The notes: a model not told the origin generated them from the letters alone. DNA of 64,000 nt from Sphingomonas sp. (GCA_013001055.1 JABDNH010000014.1:273070-337069); one strand, 5' to 3'. Shown: positions 39,694 through 48,106, numbered from the stretch's first letter. Program-made: numbers and translations.

Positions 39694-40227
39694 TTATTCG
39701 GCGGTGACGTCTCCAGGCCTGTATATAAGGTCGTAGCCGGTCGTGAATGTCGCCCCGTGATCGGCCGAAATCTCGCCGAGTTGACGGACCGAGCCATCGT
39801 CATTCAGCGTATAGGTCATGCGCACGAAGCGGTGCTGCCCGGGGCCGCCATAATTGGCCCACCATCCTGTCATCACCATTTGCCCGGCAGCATCGGGCCC
39901 GCCCACGAAGTCGACCGTCTCGCCCGACGATCCCGTCCAGCGCTGGTGCCAGCGTCCGTCGTCGCGCAGGCTGTTGAGGCTGCCGCCCCCTGCCCCGCGC
40001 AGCGGCATCCAGTTCTCGCGTACCGCGCAGCCATTGTAGAGCCGTTCGATCTTGCTGTCGGCGACCTTGGTTTCGGGATTGCTGCGCGCATAGACAGCCC
40101 ACTTGCCGACCCAGAAATCGAATTCGGCATGGCGCTCGCTGGCACAGCGGGGTGGTGGAGATGGCGGCGGTGTAGGCGCTGGCGAGACTTGCGCAGCTTG
40201 CAGCATGATGACGAGTGTCGTGATCAT
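39694..40227 (-). CDS. Secreted DUF1579-like protein
   Basis: The 177-residue protein begins with a short hydrophobic segment, then a proline stretch (PAPTPPPSPPPRC), then a beta-rich domain: HAEFDFWVGKWAVYA, SKIERLYNGCAVRENW, WHQRWTGSSGETVDFVGG and WWANYGGPGQHRFVRMTY. This FDFWVGxW pattern is typical of lipocalin-like DUF1579 relatives, whose function is unknown. AGGGGACC precedes the start. It ends 57 bp before dnaE. Confidence 0.7.
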   Translation of the reverse strand: MITTLVIMLQAAQVSPAPTPPPSPPPRCASERHAEFDFWVGKWAVYARSNPETKVADSKIERLYNGCAVRENWMPLRGAGGGSLNSLRDDGRWHQRWTGSSGETVDFVGGPDAAGQMVMTGWWANYGGPGQHRFVRMTYTLNDDGSVRQLGEISADHGATFTTGYDLIYRPGDVTAE

Positions 40228-40324
40228 TTTGGTCCCCTTTTTTCAACCGGCCACCGTTTAGCAGTCGCCGAGAACATGAATAGCGATGCCCGTTGACCGA
40301 CCTGCATTCCTCGGTGACCGCCCG

Positions 40325-40999
40325 TCAGGCTAGAACGCCTTCGTGGAGGCGCAACACGCGGTCCATGCGCGCGGCAAGCCTCTCATTATGGGTGGCGACC
40401 AACGCCGCCGAGCCTTCTTCGCGCACCAGTTCGAGGAACGCCGAGAAAACGCGCTCCGACGTTGCCTCGTCCAGATTTCCCGTGGGTTCGTCCGCCAGGA
40501 CCAGCGGCGGCTTGTTGGCGAGCGCGCGGGCTACGGCGACGCGTTGCTGCTCGCCCCCCGAAAGCTTAGCCGGACGATGATCAAGGCGATCGCCCAGTCC
40601 CAGCCGCGTCAAGAGGCTGTCGGCGCGAGCCTCCGCATCAGCGCGGCTGGCACCGGCGATCAGCTGCGGCAGGATAACGTTTTCGCGCGCATCGAAATCG
40701 GGCAGCAGATGATGGAACTGGTAAACGAATCCCAGCGCGTCGCGGCGCAGTTCGGTGCGCGCATCGCTGTCGAGGCGCGAGGCTTCGGTGCCGGCGATGC
40801 GGATCGAACCCTCGAATCCGCCTTCAAGCAGCCCCACCGCCTGGAGCAGCGTCGATTTGCCCGATCCCGAGGGGCCAAGCAACCCGACAATCTCGCCCTT
40901 ACGAATGTTGAGGTTTACGCCGCGCAGCACATCGATGGTGACATGCCCCTGCGTGAAGCTGCGCTTCAGATCGGCGGTCTGGAGAACGACGTCACTCAT
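40325..40999 (-). CDS. lolD: Lipoprotein-releasing ABC transporter ATPase LolD
   Basis: LolD (224 residues) powers extraction of outer-membrane lipoproteins from the inner membrane. [12 protein letters not shown] is Walker [16 protein letters not shown] the signature with the Q of this subfamily, and [15 protein letters not shown]alker B, the LolD/MacB type ending. It overlaps the permease gene by 8 bases, so ATPase and permease are co-translated. About 100 bp with no recognised signal lie between its stop and the DUF1579-like gene. Confidence 0.95.
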   Translation of the reverse strand: MSDVVLQTADLKRSFTQGHVTIDVLRGVNLNIRKGEIVGLLGPSGSGKSTLLQAVGLLEGGFEGSIRIAGTEASRLDSDARTELRRDALGFVYQFHHLLPDFDARENVILPQLIAGASRADAEARADSLLTRLGLGDRLDHRPAKLSGGEQQRVAVARALANKPPLVLADEPTGNLDEATSERVFSAFLELVREEGSAALVATHNERLAARMDRVLRLHEGVLA

Positions 41000-42242
41000 A
41001 GCGCAGCACCTCGACCGGATCTGTTGCCGCCGCCTTGCGCGATGGGAACAGAGTGAAGAGGAACACCATCACCAGCGTCACGATAATGATCGCGGCTACC
41101 TCGAAAGGGTCGGTGCGCGACGGCAATTCAGAGAGAAAACGGACCGAGGGATCCCACAGCTCCGCGCCGCTGACGGCCTGGATCGCATCGACCACCGACT
41201 GGCGGAAAAACAGGAAAATCGCGGCCAGGATCGCGCCAATGACAATCCCGACGAGGCCGATCGAAACACCGACGGTCATGAAGATACGGCTCATTCCCGC
41301 GCGGCTTGCCCCCATGGTGCGCAGAATGGCGATGTCACGCCGCTTTGCGCGCACCAGCATGATGAGCGAACTGGCGATGTTGAAGGCGGCGACGAGGATG
41401 ATGATGCAAAGCACCACGAACATGACGATGCGTTCGATCTCGAGCGCTTCGAACAGCGCGGTGTTCATCTGCCGCCAGTCGACAATGATGCCCTTGCCCT
41501 GCACGCTGGGTTGGAGCGCGTTCACCACGTCTTGCACGCGGTCGGGATCCTCGACCTCGATTTCGACCATCGCGACATTATCGCCCATCATCAGCAGCGT
41601 CTGCGCATCGCGCATCGGCATGATCACGAACGCCTTGTCGTAATCATAGACGCCGACTTCGAAGATCGCCGCCACTTCGTAAGTCACGATGCGCGGCACC
41701 GTCCCGACAGGGGTTGCGCGCCCTTCGGGGCTGATCAACGAGATTTCGCTGCCGGGATAGGCGCCCAGCGATTCAGCCAGCTTGGCACCAATGGCGACAC
41801 GGCCGCTTTCGGGCTGGAGTGCGTCGAGCGAACCGGCCTTGATATTGTCGGCGATCAGCGGATTGCCTTTGATGTCCTCCATCACGTTGCCGCGCAGGAG
41901 AATGCCTTCGACGCGGCCATTGGCGGATGCCATCAACGGTTGTTCGATCAGCGGCTGCGCGGACACGACGCCGGGCGTCCCCTGTGCTGCCGCGCGTACC
42001 TGCTGCCAGTCCTCAAGCCGATTGTCATAACCCTGCACGATCGCATGGCCATTGAGGCTGACGATGCGATCGAAGAGCTCGGCGCGAAAGCCGTTCATGA
42101 CGCTCATCACGATGATGAGCGCGGCGACACCCAGCGCGACCGCGCCGACGGAAAAGCCCGCGACAACGAAGATGAAGCCTTCGCCCTTGTGCGGCAGGAG
42201 GTAGCGCCGAGCGATCATCCGCTCGTGGCGATTGAGGATCAT
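40992..42242 (-). CDS. Lipoprotein-releasing permease (LolC/E family, single LolF-type)
   Basis: The 416-residue FtsX-type permease has one membrane segment near the N-terminus ([25 protein letters not shown]), a large periplasmic domain and three C-terminal segments (about 270-405). The sequence [11 protein letters not shown] and [20 protein letters not shown] fit LolC/E. Only one permease gene is present here. This matches the known alphaproteobacterial arrangement in which a single LolF replaces LolC and LolE, probably as a homodimer. I start at ATG 42242 in an ATGA overlap with proS. Confidence 0.93.
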   Translation of the reverse strand: MILNRHERMIARRYLLPHKGEGFIFVVAGFSVGAVALGVAALIIVMSVMNGFRAELFDRIVSLNGHAIVQGYDNRLEDWQQVRAAAQGTPGVVSAQPLIEQPLMASANGRVEGILLRGNVMEDIKGNPLIADNIKAGSLDALQPESGRVAIGAKLAESLGAYPGSEISLISPEGRATPVGTVPRIVTYEVAAIFEVGVYDYDKAFVIMPMRDAQTLLMMGDNVAMVEIEVEDPDRVQDVVNALQPSVQGKGIIVDWRQMNTALFEALEIERIVMFVVLCIIILVAAFNIASSLIMLVRAKRRDIAILRTMGASRAGMSRIFMTVGVSIGLVGIVIGAILAAIFLFFRQSVVDAIQAVSGAELWDPSVRFLSELPSRTDPFEVAAIIIVTLVMVFLFTLFPSRKAAATDPVEVLRYE

Positions 42243-43558
42243 GAGGAGAGCTTGGCCAGCGTATCCTGAACCGTCAATTGCTCGCGTTCGCCCGTGGCGC
42301 GGTTTTTGACCTCGACCACCCCGTCCTTGAGCCCGCGCGGGCCGATGATGACCTGCCATGGCAAGCCCATCAGGTCCATGCCACCAAGCTTCACACCGCC
42401 GCGTTCGTCGCGGTCGTCGTAGAGCACGTCGATGCCGGCAGATTGCAGGTCGCGGTAGAGCGCTTCAGCAGCCTGCACGGTGGCGTCGTCATCGGCGCGC
42501 ATGGTGACAATGCCGACTTTCCACGGCGCGACTTCTTGGGGCCAGATGATCCCGTTCTCGTCATGGCTGGCTTCGATGATGGCGCCGACGAGGCGCGACA
42601 CGCCAACACCATAGCTGCCCATCATCGGCGTGACCATATTACCGTCCGAGCCTGAAACCTTCAGTCCCATCGCCTCCGAATATTTGGGGCCGAAATAGAA
42701 GATATGCCCGACCTCTATGCCGCGGCCGGTGCGCTTGGCGCTTTCGGGCACCTTCGCCCACTGTTCTTCCTCGTGGGTCTCGTCGGTTCGCGCATAGGCT
42801 CCCGTGACTTCATCGAAGAGCGCCTTGAGCCCTGCTTGGTCGTCGTATGACAGGCCGTCGCGGTCCAGGTCGACGTTCTCCACGGCGGCGTCATAGAAGA
42901 CCTCGCTTTCGCCGTTGGGTGCGAGAACGAGGAACTCGTGGCTGAGCTTGCCGCCGATGGGGCCGCTATCGGCCTGCATCGGGACCGCCTTGATACCCAT
43001 GCGTCGGAAAGTCCGCAGGTAGGCAAGCAGCTGGCGATAGTAGGAAAGCTTGGCACCGCCTTCGTCCAAATCGAAGCTGTAAGCGTCCTTCATCAGGAAT
43101 TCGCGTCCGCGCATCACGCCAAAGCGAGGGCGCACTTCGTCGCGAAATTTCCACTGAATATGATAAAGCATTCGAGGAAGTTCGCGATAACTCTTAACAT
43201 CATCCCTAAAGAGCGCCGTGATCATGTCCTCATTGGTCGGGCCGTACAGCATCTCGCGATCGTGGCGGTCGGTGATGCGCAGCATTTCAGGGCCATAAGC
43301 ATCGTAGCGACCACTTTCTCGCCACAGGTCGGCGGGCTGAATGGTGGGCATCAGCATTTCCTGGCCGATGCGATCCTGCTCCTCGCGCACGATCTGCTCG
43401 ATTTTCTTCAGCACCCGGATACCCAGCGGCAACCATGCGTAAATGCCCGCAGCGGTCTGGCGGATGAGGCCCGCCTGCAACATCAGCTTGTGGCTGGCGA
43501 TTTCCGCGCCCGATGGCGATTCCTTGAGGACGGGAAGAAAGGCTTGGGACAGGCGCAC
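42239..43558 (-). CDS. proS: Prolyl-tRNA synthetase, short type without editing insert
   Basis: ProRS (439 residues) charges tRNA-Pro. It begins [46 protein letters not shown] with motif 1, and motif 2 lies in [25 protein letters not shown]. Motif 3 is in [13 protein letters not shown]. The length shows that the roughly 180-residue editing domain of most bacterial ProRS is missing, as known for alphaproteobacteria. The start is GTG at 43558 with GGAG 8 bases ahead. The operon continues to the Lol permease and lolD. Confidence 0.95.
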   Translation of the reverse strand: MRLSQAFLPVLKESPSGAEIASHKLMLQAGLIRQTAAGIYAWLPLGIRVLKKIEQIVREEQDRIGQEMLMPTIQPADLWRESGRYDAYGPEMLRITDRHDREMLYGPTNEDMITALFRDDVKSYRELPRMLYHIQWKFRDEVRPRFGVMRGREFLMKDAYSFDLDEGGAKLSYYRQLLAYLRTFRRMGIKAVPMQADSGPIGGKLSHEFLVLAPNGESEVFYDAAVENVDLDRDGLSYDDQAGLKALFDEVTGAYARTDETHEEEQWAKVPESAKRTGRGIEVGHIFYFGPKYSEAMGLKVSGSDGNMVTPMMGSYGVGVSRLVGAIIEASHDENGIIWPQEVAPWKVGIVTMRADDDATVQAAEALYRDLQSAGIDVLYDDRDERGGVKLGGMDLMGLPWQVIIGPRGLKDGVVEVKNRATGEREQLTVQDTLAKLSS

Positions 43559-43782
43559 CTGCTATTGCTCCGGTTTATGCTGTGATTGCGAGCGCTTTGC
43601 CTTAGTGGCGGTCCCCATACAAGCGCCAATCGTGGCATCGGTGCAACAGCCAGCGCCTTATTGTGACACACGCGCCCGAATCCCCCTTCACAAGCGCAAT
43701 TGAGCGAGACTAGCGTGCGCGTCGCTGCTTTGCTCTTTCCTTGGCAGCAACTGGGGGCTGACGAGCAATCGTCACGCAAGAG

Positions 43783-43816
43783 AAAGCCCGGGCACCTCCA
43801 CTGCCCGGGCTTTTTT
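43783..43816 (+). terminator. Orphan rho-independent terminator
   Basis: Arms AAAGCCCGGGCA and TGCCCGGGCTTT pair across a 7-base loop, followed by six T on the plus strand. No plus-strand coding sequence ends nearby: proS upstream is on the minus strand. It may end a small RNA that starts near 43690, or serve a lost gene. On the minus strand the downstream bases are TTTCTCTT, a poorer tract. Confidence 0.75.
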
Positions 43817-43864
43817 GATTCCGCGACGGGCGCACTTCACGCCGTGATGCGATCGGCGGTGTGT

Positions 43865-44065
43865 TCACCCCCCGCCCTGCCCGAGCGTCCATTTGCTGGC
43901 GATGCCATCCTCCAACGTGAACGCCAATGCTGCGCCTACACGCGTGATCGCAAACTCGGTCTTATTGATCGCATCCATTTCGATCGCAGGCTGCCCGTCG
44001 AGCTGCGCGGTGAGATCCCCGGCGGCGTTCGTGTCGATCGTGATCAGAGTGGGTGTGTTACCGGA
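43865..44065 (-). pseudogene. Decayed C-terminal end of a secreted hydrolase-like gene
   Basis: A minus-strand frame of 66 residues reads SGNTPTLITIDTNAAGDLTA, then QLDGQPAIEMDAINKTEFAI, then TRVGAALAFTLEDGIASKWTL and GQGGG before TGA. The pattern G-N-LTAQLDGQP...F...V..A..F....G..S..TL.QGG is that of the C-terminal beta domain attached to serine hydrolases of the beta-lactamase group (DUF3471-like). An in-frame TAG stops the frame upstream and no start or catalytic part is present. I read it as a remnant; family assignment is by eye only. Confidence 0.4.
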
Positions 44066-44122
44066 CTATGTCGCGGGTCGTTTGCCTACATTGCGTCTTC
44101 TACCAACGGGTGCAGCAACCCA

Positions 44123-44150
44123 TTATCAAGGCAATAACCTGCGCTAGTAT
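44123..44150 (+). promoter_or_regulatory. Possible promoter of the YcaO-TfuA operon
   Basis: TTATCA, 16 bases, TAGTAT is the best match to a sigma-70 promoter in the 130 bp before the small-protein start, leaving a leader of about 40 bases. The match is modest. No copy of the ATTCTG half-sites found beside the neighbouring regulator gene is present here. Confidence 0.4.
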
Positions 44151-44197
44151 TTTTGCGAGAAAATGGTAGAAACGCGCCGGTAACAGGGAGAAGCATC

Positions 44198-44461
44198 ATG
44201 GAAGCGGATAGAAAGAAGAAGAAGCGGTTCGTCATCAAGGTTGGCGACACCTACTATCTCACCGACGGCAAGCTGCTCCGGTACAACATGAAGGAAGCGG
44301 ACGCCGAGCCCAACGAGAATTGGCGCAAGAAGATGAAGGAAGGCGTCGAGGATATGAAGGTCGAATACCAGAAGGAATATGATAGTGTGAACACCTGGTA
44401 TCCGGCAGTCGATTTCACCAATGTCGCCTTCAGCGGTGTGCAGACCGGCGACGACGACTAA
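44198..44461 (+). CDS. 87-residue protein, candidate substrate (precursor) of YcaO-TfuA
   Basis: The protein begins MEADRKKKKRFVIKVGDTYY, continues through LTDGKLLRYNMKEADAEPNE and a charged helix (about 40-62), and ends in an aromatic/neutral tail, NTWYPAVDFTNVAFSGVQTG followed by DDD. It has no cysteine and few serines or threonines. The start ATG follows ACAGGGAGAAGC, a strong ribosome binding site. Its stop is 5 bp before ycaO, so it is the first gene of the operon and may be the modified substrate. No family is recognised; a carrier or recognition protein is an alternative. Being a precursor is inference from position and size. Confidence 0.72.
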   Translation: MEADRKKKKRFVIKVGDTYYLTDGKLLRYNMKEADAEPNENWRKKMKEGVEDMKVEYQKEYDSVNTWYPAVDFTNVAFSGVQTGDDD

Positions 44462-44466
44462 GCTCG

Positions 44467-45591
44467 ATGGGCCCCGTCGATAGGGCGCGGGCCGCGTCGG
44501 CTGCCTCGTTACTTCAGAGCGCTACCGCGCTTGCGCGTGATGCTGGCGTCACAAGGCTCGCCGATATCACGCGGCTCGACCGGATAGGCCTGCCGGTCTG
44601 GCAGGCCATCCGGCCGATGAGCCGGGCCTTGTCCGTTCATCAAGGCAAGGGTGCCACGACCGCAGACGCGCAGGTTGGCGCCTTGCTAGAAGCTGCCGAA
44701 AGCCATTTTGCCGAAATCATCGAAGCCGACGGACCGACTGCATCGCTCGGCGCGCTCGGTGATGCGTCGCGGCCGGCCACGCTTAGAGATTATACGCGAG
44801 ACGGTCGCGAGCCGCCCTCGCCCCGTGACAAGATCGAATGGATGGCGGGCACGACGCATGACGGTGTCGCGGCCCTAATACCCTTCGACTGCGTGAGTCT
44901 CGATTTTACCAGACCCGACGATAGCCCGTTCGAACGGTCAAGCGCGGGACTGGCCACGGGCAGTACGACCGAGGAAGCGCAGCGCACCGCATTGCACGAA
45001 CTGATCGAACGCGATGCCCTGCGCGCCTTCCTCGGTCTCGATATGGTGGAGCGGCTTGAACTTGAAGTGCGGCCGTCCTCGATACCTTACGATTGGTATG
45101 GCGCGCTGGAAACGCGAATCGAACAAGCCGGCGTGGCTCTTCGCGTCTTCCATCTCCCGACCGTCACCGGCTCACCCGCATTCGCCGCGTCGCTTCGCGA
45201 TCGCGGTAAGGACGCTCGGCCTTATCGTGCGATCGTCGGCCACGCTGCGCACCAAGACCCGGAGACCGCCCTGTTCAAAGCGGTGTCGGAAGCCGTACAA
45301 AGTCGGCTCACCTTCATATCCGCTGCGCGCGAGGATTGCCTGCCATCGCTCTATGACGATCCCAGGCTGGCCATGAGCTACGCGCTGGCATCGCCGCCGA
45401 ATCCCGCAGCGCGTCCCTGCAACCATAACGAGATTTGCGAGGGCCCCGCTGGTGCTGATGCGATCGTCGAGACGCTCGCCCGTACCGGGTTCGACCAGGT
45501 CATACACGTGCCGATCAGAAAGGAGCGAGGCTTCGTCATCCAGCGCAGCTTCGTACCGGGACTCGGATCGATGTCGAGAGCGCGGCGATGA
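44467..45591 (+). CDS. YcaO-family ATP-dependent backbone-modifying enzyme
   Basis: This 374-residue protein is a YcaO enzyme. It has RLADITRLDRIGLPVWQAIRP (about 30-50), HQGKGATTADAQVGALLEAAE (about 59-79), the ATP-binding block TGSTTEEAQRTALHELIERDA (about 164-184) and GHAAHQDPETALFKAVSEAVQSRL (about 258-281). YcaO proteins phosphorylate peptide amides to form azolines, amidines or, with TfuA, thioamides. The C-terminus ends RSFVPGLGSMSRARR, the PGL ending seen in TfuA-linked members, and lacks the PxPxP tail of azoline cyclodehydratases. It overlaps tfuA by 4 bases (ATGA). No strong ribosome binding site precedes its ATG, so translation is probably coupled to the small protein. Confidence 0.93.
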   Translation: MGPVDRARAASAASLLQSATALARDAGVTRLADITRLDRIGLPVWQAIRPMSRALSVHQGKGATTADAQVGALLEAAESHFAEIIEADGPTASLGALGDASRPATLRDYTRDGREPPSPRDKIEWMAGTTHDGVAALIPFDCVSLDFTRPDDSPFERSSAGLATGSTTEEAQRTALHELIERDALRAFLGLDMVERLELEVRPSSIPYDWYGALETRIEQAGVALRVFHLPTVTGSPAFAASLRDRGKDARPYRAIVGHAAHQDPETALFKAVSEAVQSRLTFISAAREDCLPSLYDDPRLAMSYALASPPNPAARPCNHNEICEGPAGADAIVETLARTGFDQVIHVPIRKERGFVIQRSFVPGLGSMSRARR

Positions 45592-46283
45592 TCGTTTTCG
45601 CAGGTCCGTCCGTGCCGCCCGATCTCCGGCCAGCCGATCCTAGGCTCGACTGGCGACCGCCTGCGCAAGCGGGCGACCTGCTTACCCTTTGCGATGAGCC
45701 TCCCGATCGGGTCTTGCTGATCGACGGTCTGTTCGACACGCGGCCCGCAGTGACACACAAGGAATGCCTTTGCCTGCTGGCTGCCGGAACGACACTGGTA
45801 GGCGCGGCCAGCATGGGAGCGCTGCGATATGCCGAACTGGAACGCTTCGGGATGCTAGGGTTCGGCCAGATTGCTCGCCAGTTTTTCGATGGCACGCTGA
45901 TCGGCGACGATGAAGTCGCGCTCGTGCATGGCGATGCGCGTATCGGGTGGAAGGCCATCAGCGTAGCGATGGTCGACGTCCGCGCCACGCTGGAACGCCA
46001 CCCCGATCAAGTGTTAGCAAAGCGACTCCTTGCACGCTGGCATGACATCCATTTTGCCGATCGGGACTGGCCGGCGATGATCGCCGCAGCAGCAGACTTG
46101 GCGGATCGTGCAACGCTTCAGACCATCGCGAAAAGCCATGTACCGCGCAAGCAGCAGGACGCGCTCGGCGCGATCGACTTCGCATTGAATTGTCGGGCTG
46201 ATACCCCGGCTGCCTGCCCGCCGCGCACACGCTGGGTTCGGCAGCTGGAAGACGAGATTAGTCGGCGCCCAACGCGTCCTTGA
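45588..46283 (+). CDS. TfuA-like protein, partner of YcaO
   Basis: The 231-residue protein has the TfuA core: VFAGPSVP at the start, VLLIDGLFDTRPAVTHKE (about 43-61), then GAASMGALRYAELERFGMLGFGQIA and FFDGTLIGDDEVALVHG. TfuA was first found in trifolitoxin biosynthesis and is known to assist YcaO in thioamide formation, probably by delivering sulfur. It overlaps ycaO by 4 bases, and its last 26 bases overlap the 3' end of the opposite-strand regulator gene. No sulfurtransferase, protease or exporter gene is adjacent, so sulfur source and export, if any, must be encoded elsewhere. Confidence 0.92.
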   Translation: MIVFAGPSVPPDLRPADPRLDWRPPAQAGDLLTLCDEPPDRVLLIDGLFDTRPAVTHKECLCLLAAGTTLVGAASMGALRYAELERFGMLGFGQIARQFFDGTLIGDDEVALVHGDARIGWKAISVAMVDVRATLERHPDQVLAKRLLARWHDIHFADRDWPAMIAAAADLADRATLQTIAKSHVPRKQQDALGAIDFALNCRADTPAACPPRTRWVRQLEDEISRRPTRP

Positions 46284-47814
46284 CCGCTTCGATCAGCTTG
46301 GCGCCGGCATCGCCTTTGTAGGGGTGGTGGAAGCGAAACCATTCGAACATCTCTTCGCTGCTCGGCGGGATAGGGCGATGCCAATTGTCGACGACGCGCT
46401 TGCGCCATTTATCGATTGCCTTGATCCCTTTTGACGGACTCTTGTGACGCGCACAGATCGCCGTGTAGAGCTCTGTCCATATCGAAGCGACGGTAACCTT
46501 GGCGAAGCATTTACTTGCCGCATCGCAATCGCCTTCGAGCATGAAAAGATGACCAAGGTCTTCCTGGCTGTGATCATCCGCAAATGGCTGGATGTTGCGC
46601 GACTGCTCGATAAGCTCGCGCGACCGTGCAAAATCGCCGAGATAATAAAGACCGGTCGCGACTTCGTTGAGCCGGGAGGGGTTATACGGATTTCGCTCGA
46701 GCGCATACTCAAACGATGATTGGGCCTGATCGAATTCGCGCTGGTAGAGATGGCAGAAGCCTAGCACGGTATAGGCGTGCACATGGCTGCGGTCCGCTGC
46801 GAGGCCAGCCTTTGCAAGCTCTAGTGCGCGGGCGCGTTCGACGGGGCTGGTCGAACCCAGCGCGGTGTAGGCATAATCGATATTATAAAGGCGCACGAGC
46901 GGCGGATATGCCAGCGCGAAGCTTGGCTGCTCGGCAATAATCGCTTCAAGCTCGCGCGCGGCATCTTCGGCTTGGGCGCGGGTCTGGGCTTCCACGCTAT
47001 GGCGCTTGGCGACAAGATAGCGGTCGAAAATGCTGCCCGCCGCGTCGCCGATGCCGATCGACACATCCTGATCGAGCGCAGGCAATGCAGCCCCCACGAT
47101 CTGGCGCACGATCTTTTCGATGCCCGCGCCAAGACCGCTGCCGTCGAGCTTCATGGTTTCCGCCCAGACCACGCCTCCGTCACCCAGGCGGTAGACGCGA
47201 GCCACGATCTTCACGTCATTGCCATCGGGAAGAAGCGTGGCATCAAGCTGGTAATCGCGGTCGCCCCCGTCCTTGATGCCCGCCGCGTTGGCGATCACCT
47301 GGATCTCGCGGAAGCGCGACAGGCCAAGCAGCACTTCTTCGCGCATGGCGGAGCCCGCGTGCGGATGGGTATCGGCCACGGCTTCGTCACGAAAGTCGCC
47401 CATGACGACACGCGGCGGCGTTCCTTCGGGTTTGGCAGCGGGTTGCGCCGCAGGACCAGGCTGGACCGACGGGAGATCCTTGCCGTCCCATGGACGCACC
47501 GTTGCAATGAGCCGATAGCCGCGGCCATAGACGCTTTCGATGTAGCGCGGATGCCGCGAAGGATCGCCCAGAGCGTTGCGCAGCTCGCGCACCGTGGTGG
47601 TCAGCGCCGATTCCGAAACGGCCATGCCGTCCCACACACTTTCGAAGAGCTTGTCCTTGGTGAGCAGCCGCCCATCGCGCTCGGCCAAAGCGACAAGTAC
47701 TTGAAAAGCCTTGTTTCCTAGTTTGACCGGGCCGTGCGGCCCAAACAGGCGTTCATCACCTAGATCAATACGGAACTCGCCAATTGCCAAGCCCCTACCA
47801 ATTACTTGAGCCAT
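46258..47814 (-). CDS. Winged-helix / TolB-like / TPR transcriptional regulator, soluble
   Basis: The 518-residue protein has an OmpR/CadC-type winged helix at the N-terminus (about 10-110: GPVKLGNKAFQVLVALAERDGRLLTKDKLFESVWDG, SALTTTVRELRNALGD, YIESVYGRGYRLIA). A TolB/FlgO-like domain follows (about 130-250), then tetratricopeptide repeats (about 285-450). Unlike CadC there is no membrane segment between the domains, so it is likely cytoplasmic. I start at ATG 47814; the residues encoded upstream look non-coding. Its upstream region carries ATTCTG/CAGAAT repeats that may be its own operator. The 3' end overlaps tfuA by 26 bases, so the two genes converge. Confidence 0.85.
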   Translation of the reverse strand: MAQVIGRGLAIGEFRIDLGDERLFGPHGPVKLGNKAFQVLVALAERDGRLLTKDKLFESVWDGMAVSESALTTTVRELRNALGDPSRHPRYIESVYGRGYRLIATVRPWDGKDLPSVQPGPAAQPAAKPEGTPPRVVMGDFRDEAVADTHPHAGSAMREEVLLGLSRFREIQVIANAAGIKDGGDRDYQLDATLLPDGNDVKIVARVYRLGDGGVVWAETMKLDGSGLGAGIEKIVRQIVGAALPALDQDVSIGIGDAAGSIFDRYLVAKRHSVEAQTRAQAEDAARELEAIIAEQPSFALAYPPLVRLYNIDYAYTALGSTSPVERARALELAKAGLAADRSHVHAYTVLGFCHLYQREFDQAQSSFEYALERNPYNPSRLNEVATGLYYLGDFARSRELIEQSRNIQPFADDHSQEDLGHLFMLEGDCDAASKCFAKVTVASIWTELYTAICARHKSPSKGIKAIDKWRKRVVDNWHRPIPPSSEEMFEWFRFHHPYKGDAGAKLIEAVKDALGAD

Positions 47815-47852
47815 GATCGCCGAGCTACTCCCTGTTACGAAGCCGTGAGTAG

Positions 47853-47891
47853 CAGAATTGCGCCAATTCTGAAAAGATTCTGAGTCAGAAT
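47853..47891. promoter_or_regulatory. Cluster of ATTCTG/CAGAAT half-sites (putative operator)
   Basis: Two perfect palindromes stand side by side: CAGAATTG-CGC-CAATTCTG at 47853-47871 and ATTCTGA-G-TCAGAAT at 47877-47891. Together they hold four ATTCTG half-sites. Two of these, ATTCTGA at 47866 and 47877, are direct repeats 11 bp apart, the helical-turn spacing used by OmpR-type winged helices. The cluster lies 39-77 bp upstream of the regulator start and about 95 bp upstream of the divergent small-peptide gene. Binding is inferred. Confidence 0.6.
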
Positions 47892-47986
47892 GTTTCCATG
47901 AAGGCGTCAGGATGTCTGCGCCCGAAGCGCCTATCCCCAAGATGTCGAAGCAAAGAAGCCGAGACAGGAAGACAGGGAGAAGCGAA

Positions 47987-48106
47987 ATGACCCATAATAT
48001 CTTCGTTGCAGTTCTGGCGCTTTTGATGACCGCAAGCGCATTTGGAGGAACCATCGCGGTCTTCGAAGCTGAATCCAACCAGAGCCAGGAGCAGATCGTT
48101 GCGTAA
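47987..48106 (+). CDS. 39-residue hydrophobic peptide
   Basis: The peptide reads MTHNIFVAVLALLMTASAFG then GTIAVFEAESNQSQEQIVA, which is one membrane or signal segment and a short polar tail. ACAGGGAGAAGC stands 3 bases before the ATG, the same 12 bases at the same spacing as in front of the 87-residue protein at 44198. Its stop overlaps the TTG start of the GNAT gene by 8 bases, which argues that it is really translated. Function is unknown. It diverges from the regulator gene. Confidence 0.65.
   Translation: MTHNIFVAVLALLMTASAFGGTIAVFEAESNQSQEQIVA

Larger units (their letters stand above)
43559..44197. other. Gene-poor stretch between proS and the YcaO operon
   Basis: These 639 bp contain no convincing complete gene. 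From left to right there are the proS upstream region, an orphan plus-strand terminator (43783-43816), the decayed end of a minus-strand gene (43865-44065), and the likely promoter of the small-protein/ycaO/tfuA operon (44123-44150). An open frame of 145 codons from 43700 has no family-like sequence and crosses the terminator, so I do not call it. Confidence 0.7.

Noticed and set aside
43700..44137. 145-codon plus-strand open frame between proS and the YcaO operon
   Set aside because: It runs through a strong terminator, has no recognisable domain or ribosome binding site, and overlaps the decayed minus-strand gene end.
44467..45591. Azoline-forming cyclodehydratase for a thiazole/oxazole peptide
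   Set aside because: The C-terminal PxPxP tail, an E1-like/ocin-ThiF partner and a dehydrogenase are missing, and the candidate substrate has no cysteine.
46258..47814. Membrane-bound CadC-type acid sensor
   Set aside because: No transmembrane stretch lies between the winged helix and the C-terminal domains in the 518-residue protein.
47815..47986. General stress (EcfG-type, GGAAC-N16/17-CGTT) promoter in the divergent region or before the kinase genes
   Set aside because: By eye no site with both elements at the right spacing was found in the intergenic regions of the signalling cluster.
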